Assembly (NCBI RefSeq): GCF_937967675.1
Contig: NZ_CALBSN010000001.1
Location: forward strand, 1 to 32,434
Source of the DNA: an uncultured Flavobacterium sp.
GTDB lineage: Bacteria > Bacteroidota > Bacteroidia > Flavobacteriales > Flavobacteriaceae
Length of the DNA stretch: 32,434 nucleotides
Reading direction: 5' to 3'
Position 1 is the first letter of the stretch. The number at the start of each line of letters is the position of its first letter. A program made the translations under genes and the position numbers. Below, piece by piece: positions 30,118-32,434 of the stretch. Below the pieces are notes generated by a model that saw only the letters and a list, made by a program, of their open reading frames with translations, made no database searches and was not told where the DNA came from.

Positions 30118-30721
30118 TAAAGTTTTTGTGAACGATAAGCCACTTTTTTTGACAAATCAAGTTCAAAAAGAGACCGATTTCAAACTTTTTTTGTTGGAAA
30201 GTGTTGATATCAAGAAGTTGATTGTTAAAATTTTTCAGAATAAAATTCAGAAAGCATTTCTGTATCATCCTGATGAAAAGTTAATCATGAAAACACTTCG
30301 TGCGAAATTACCTATTGAAAAAGCGGGTGGTGGATTGGTTTACAACAAAGATGGTGATGTACTTTTTATTTTCAGAAACGGCAAATGGGATTTACCAAAA
30401 GGCGGCACCGAAAAAAATGAAACCATTGAAGAAACCGCTATTCGCGAAGTAGAGGAAGAAACTGGCGTTACCGGATTAGCTATCACCGAAAAACTACAAA
30501 GAACCTACCATATTTTCAAACGCAATGGTCGCTATAAACTAAAAATTACCCAATGGTTTGAAATGCGTACCAAATACGAAGGCACACCTCAAGGCCAAGC
30601 CGATGAAGGAATTGAACGAGTGGAATGGGTAAATCCAAAGGATATTAAGTTTATATTAGAGAACTCGTACGAGAATATTAAGTTGTTGTTTGAAGCTGAG
30701 AACTCTAATGTGTCAATTTGA
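30113..30721 (+). CDS. NUDIX hydrolase
   Basis: A 202-residue protein. The N-terminal 68 residues (MYKVFVNDKPLFLTNQ onwards) are an unrecognised extension. The Nudix domain follows with AGGGLVYNKDGDVLFIFRNG and the Nudix box G-x5-E-x7-REVEEETGV at about 97-119. It hydrolyses a nucleoside diphosphate linked to another moiety; the substrate cannot be named. I chose ATG 30113, which gives MYKVFVNDKP; an in-frame ATG at 30089 would place eight codons within the pyrE coding start. Its last codons (VSI) lie in the left arm of an inverted repeat. Divergent from pyrE and convergent with the carboxypeptidase gene. Confidence 0.9.
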   Translation: MYKVFVNDKPLFLTNQVQKETDFKLFLLESVDIKKLIVKIFQNKIQKAFLYHPDEKLIMKTLRAKLPIEKAGGGLVYNKDGDVLFIFRNGKWDLPKGGTEKNETIEETAIREVEEETGVTGLAITEKLQRTYHIFKRNGRYKLKITQWFEMRTKYEGTPQGQADEGIERVEWVNPKDIKFILENSYENIKLLFEAENSNVSI

Positions 30722-30788
30722 TAATTAGACAATGTGCCAATTTCTCGATTTAGATTCATTGACACATTGACTAATTGACTAATTGACA
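30710..30788. repeat. Imperfect inverted repeat with TAATTGAC units between convergent genes
   Basis: The left arm GTGTCAATTTG...GACAATGTG (30710-30736) is complementary, with a few mismatches, to the right arm CACATTGACTAATTGAC...TTGACA (30763-30788). The right arm is built from the 8-bp unit TAATTGAC, twice in tandem. The arm includes the NUDIX stop codon (30719-30721), and the carboxypeptidase stop is 7 bases past the other end. It could fold into a long hairpin acting in both directions, though no T run follows. Confidence 0.75.
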
Positions 30789-30794
30789 TATTAT

Positions 30795-32434
30795 CTAATT
30801 CACTCTATAAACTGGATACTGCAAATGCGCTTTCTCGTAATAAGGCGATTGTCTGTACACCCAATCCAATTGCGCTGCACCGTTTTCAGCGAAAGCTTTG
30901 TCATTTTGTTTCTTTTGTTCTAATTCGGCTTTGATTTTTGGATTTTTATCTAAGAATTCTTTCGCTAAATCTTCAAAAACATAACTCGAAAAGTATTCTT
31001 TTTGTTGTAAAATAGGATCAAAGAAGTTCCAATTGAAATAACTGTCTACCGCTTCTGGTTCTAAAGTTTCCACTAAGTATTTTACGCCTGGTTGATTCGT
31101 GTAAAACACATAATCACCATAATAAAATTTCACTTTTTGAGTTGATTTGGTGACTTTCGTATTGTAATGTCCGTAATGTCCTTCGTAAGGTGATTTTGAG
31201 GTTTGATAACTTTCAATTTTATACGATTCTACTTCCATAATCGTGTCTTTTTGGATACGATGTGCATTGATATTGTTCAATTTTAAAATATCCAACACTT
31301 GCCATTGCGATTGCGGAATAACATACGCTTTCGGAATACTTACAAATTTCGTAGGTTTATAATTCCCATAAAACGGAATTTTCTTGGTAAACGGTTTACT
31401 TTTATCGTAAAACAATCGGTCTTTTCCTGAAATATCGCTTGGTTTGTATCCGCCTTGATAGCCTTTAAAATCAATATACGACACTTTTGTTGAATCAATT
31501 GCCCAATCGATTGGATATGACATTCCTGCTTGATATTCATTTAAAGCATCTTTACGTAATTGCTTGATTTTTTGCCAATTCGCATCGGCGAAATTAATCG
31601 TGCTGACCATAAATTCATAAGTCACTTTTACGCGTTCTTTGTAGGCTTTCAACATGTGAGTTTCAGGAACAAATCCTAAAGTGTGGAATAAAGTTGAATA
31701 ACCTGTGGCATATCTTGGTGTATCAGTAAATTGCTCAAAACCTTTATCAGGCGTGGTGCTGTGCACATTCACATACGGAACCACATCGATTTTCTTTTTA
31801 TTCATGTCTTTCACCACCGAAGGATACAATTCGTTGATGAAATAATTGCCTAATTTGTTTCCCAAACGTTCGTGTTGGGTTGCAATACAAGTAAATGTAT
31901 ATTGATAATCCGCGCCATTGGAAACGTGATTGTCTAAGAAAATATCAGGATTTAATTCGGTAAATAACTTTTGAAAACTACTTGAATTCTTAGTATCCGA
32001 TTTAATAAAATCGCGATTCAAATCATAATTTCGAGCATTTCCTCTAAAACCATATTCTTCTGGACCGTTTTGGTTGGCTCTGGAATGGGAATTTCGGTTC
32101 AACATACCACCAACACTATACACCGGAATAGCAGCAATTAAGGTGTTTTTAGCCGTTTTGATTTTTTCCATGGCTAAATCTCGCATTAACATCATCGTAG
32201 CGTCAATTCCATCAGGTTCACCTGCGTGAATGCCGTTATTGATTAAAATTACAGCTTTGTTTTTAGTAAAATATTCATCAAAATCAAATTTTCCTTCGCT
32301 TGAAAAAAGTACCAAATGCAAAGGTTTTCCGCTATCTGTGGTGCCTTTTTGAATCATTTGGATGTTAGCAAAACTTTCATCTAATTTTTCATAAAACGCA
32401 ATACATTCTTCATAAGTAGTGGATTGATTGCCAT
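30795..32434 (-). CDS. M14-family zinc carboxypeptidase (5' end outside window)
   Basis: At least 546 residues are visible. The frame is open to the window edge, where upstream codons read STTYEECIAFYEKLDESF, a typical M14 lead-in, so the ATG at 32357 is not the start. Zinc ligands are His and Glu in GIHAGEPDG and a third His in LDNHVSNGADYQYT. RNYDLNRDF supplies substrate-binding Asn/Arg. The catalytic Glu should lie in the GFVPETHMLKAYKERV segment. The C-terminal 250 residues (SYKIESYQTSKSPYEGHYG, EYFSSYVFEDLA) are a separate domain found in Bacteroidota M14 proteins. It is probably exported, but the signal peptide is not in view. It removes C-terminal residues from peptides; specificity unknown. 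Confidence 0.9.
   Translation of the reverse strand, partial: GNQSTTYEECIAFYEKLDESFANIQMIQKGTTDSGKPLHLVLFSSEGKFDFDEYFTKNKAVILINNGIHAGEPDGIDATMMLMRDLAMEKIKTAKNTLIAAIPVYSVGGMLNRNSHSRANQNGPEEYGFRGNARNYDLNRDFIKSDTKNSSSFQKLFTELNPDIFLDNHVSNGADYQYTFTCIATQHERLGNKLGNYFINELYPSVVKDMNKKKIDVVPYVNVHSTTPDKGFEQFTDTPRYATGYSTLFHTLGFVPETHMLKAYKERVKVTYEFMVSTINFADANWQKIKQLRKDALNEYQAGMSYPIDWAIDSTKVSYIDFKGYQGGYKPSDISGKDRLFYDKSKPFTKKIPFYGNYKPTKFVSIPKAYVIPQSQWQVLDILKLNNINAHRIQKDTIMEVESYKIESYQTSKSPYEGHYGHYNTKVTKSTQKVKFYYGDYVFYTNQPGVKYLVETLEPEAVDSYFNWNFFDPILQQKEYFSSYVFEDLAKEFLDKNPKIKAELEQKKQNDKAFAENGAAQLDWVYRQSPYYEKAHLQYPVYRVN

Overview
The window looks like a chromosomal segment of a Flavobacterium-like member of the Bacteroidota. 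The DNA is AT-rich. Many genes carry the phylum's promoter signature (a -7 box TAnnTTTG, sometimes with a TTG about 19 nt upstream). Leaders are A-rich without clear Shine-Dalgarno sequences. The protein families (RskA with an ECF sigma factor, DUF4834, the CCC-motif protein with DUF2752, a CarboxypepD_reg-like protein, YfhO) are typical of flavobacteria. Most genes are housekeeping or envelope genes. I see no prophage, CRISPR array, rRNA or tRNA.

Layout. 1-750: 3' end of guaB, closed by a strong hairpin terminator. 823-6660 (minus): a CAP-domain protein, a lipoprotein gene broken by a one-base frameshift, a solitary GIY-YIG nuclease gene bracketed by inverted repeats, a CPA2 cation/proton antiporter, a polysaccharide-deacetylase lipoprotein and a small kinase-like protein. 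6706-10180 (minus): purB, a sirtuin lacking its zinc cysteines, and a sigma/anti-sigma pair. 10236-15011: trmH, a CarboxypepD_reg-like secreted protein, a DEAD-box RNA helicase with an RGG tail, a TRIC-type membrane protein and rdgB. 15045-15260: a small, apparently independent RNA gene. 15260-18655: an alpha-oxoamine synthase facing a GNAT-like N-acyltransferase and an outer-membrane beta-barrel protein; together the first two could make sphingolipid or sulfonolipid precursors. 18763-24361 (plus): DUF4834, YfhO, a GT4 glycosyltransferase and a flippase, an envelope polysaccharide/glycosyl-transfer operon. 24512-27530: small secreted or membrane proteins and a Smr-domain protein. 27653-32434: a cysteine desulfurase, a 154-bp multi-hairpin repeat element, an SRPBCC protein, pyrE divergent from a NUDIX hydrolase, and a 5'-truncated M14 zinc carboxypeptidase.

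The most unusual content is non-coding. (1) The GIY-YIG gene sits between two inverted copies of a 25-bp imperfect palindrome, like a minimal nuclease-plus-repeat mobile unit. (2) A 154-bp element has 14-bp perfect terminal inverted repeats and three internal hairpins, two of which abut each other and the outer stem with no unpaired base. (3) A candidate sRNA has its own promoter and terminator upstream of rdgB. (4) A set of short tandem arrays, mostly with a 7-bp period but a different unit at each locus, repeatedly overlap or abut stop codons. (5) Three genes have the -7 box exactly 4 nt before the ATG, suggesting leaderless mRNAs. All function calls come from reading motifs; no database search was run.
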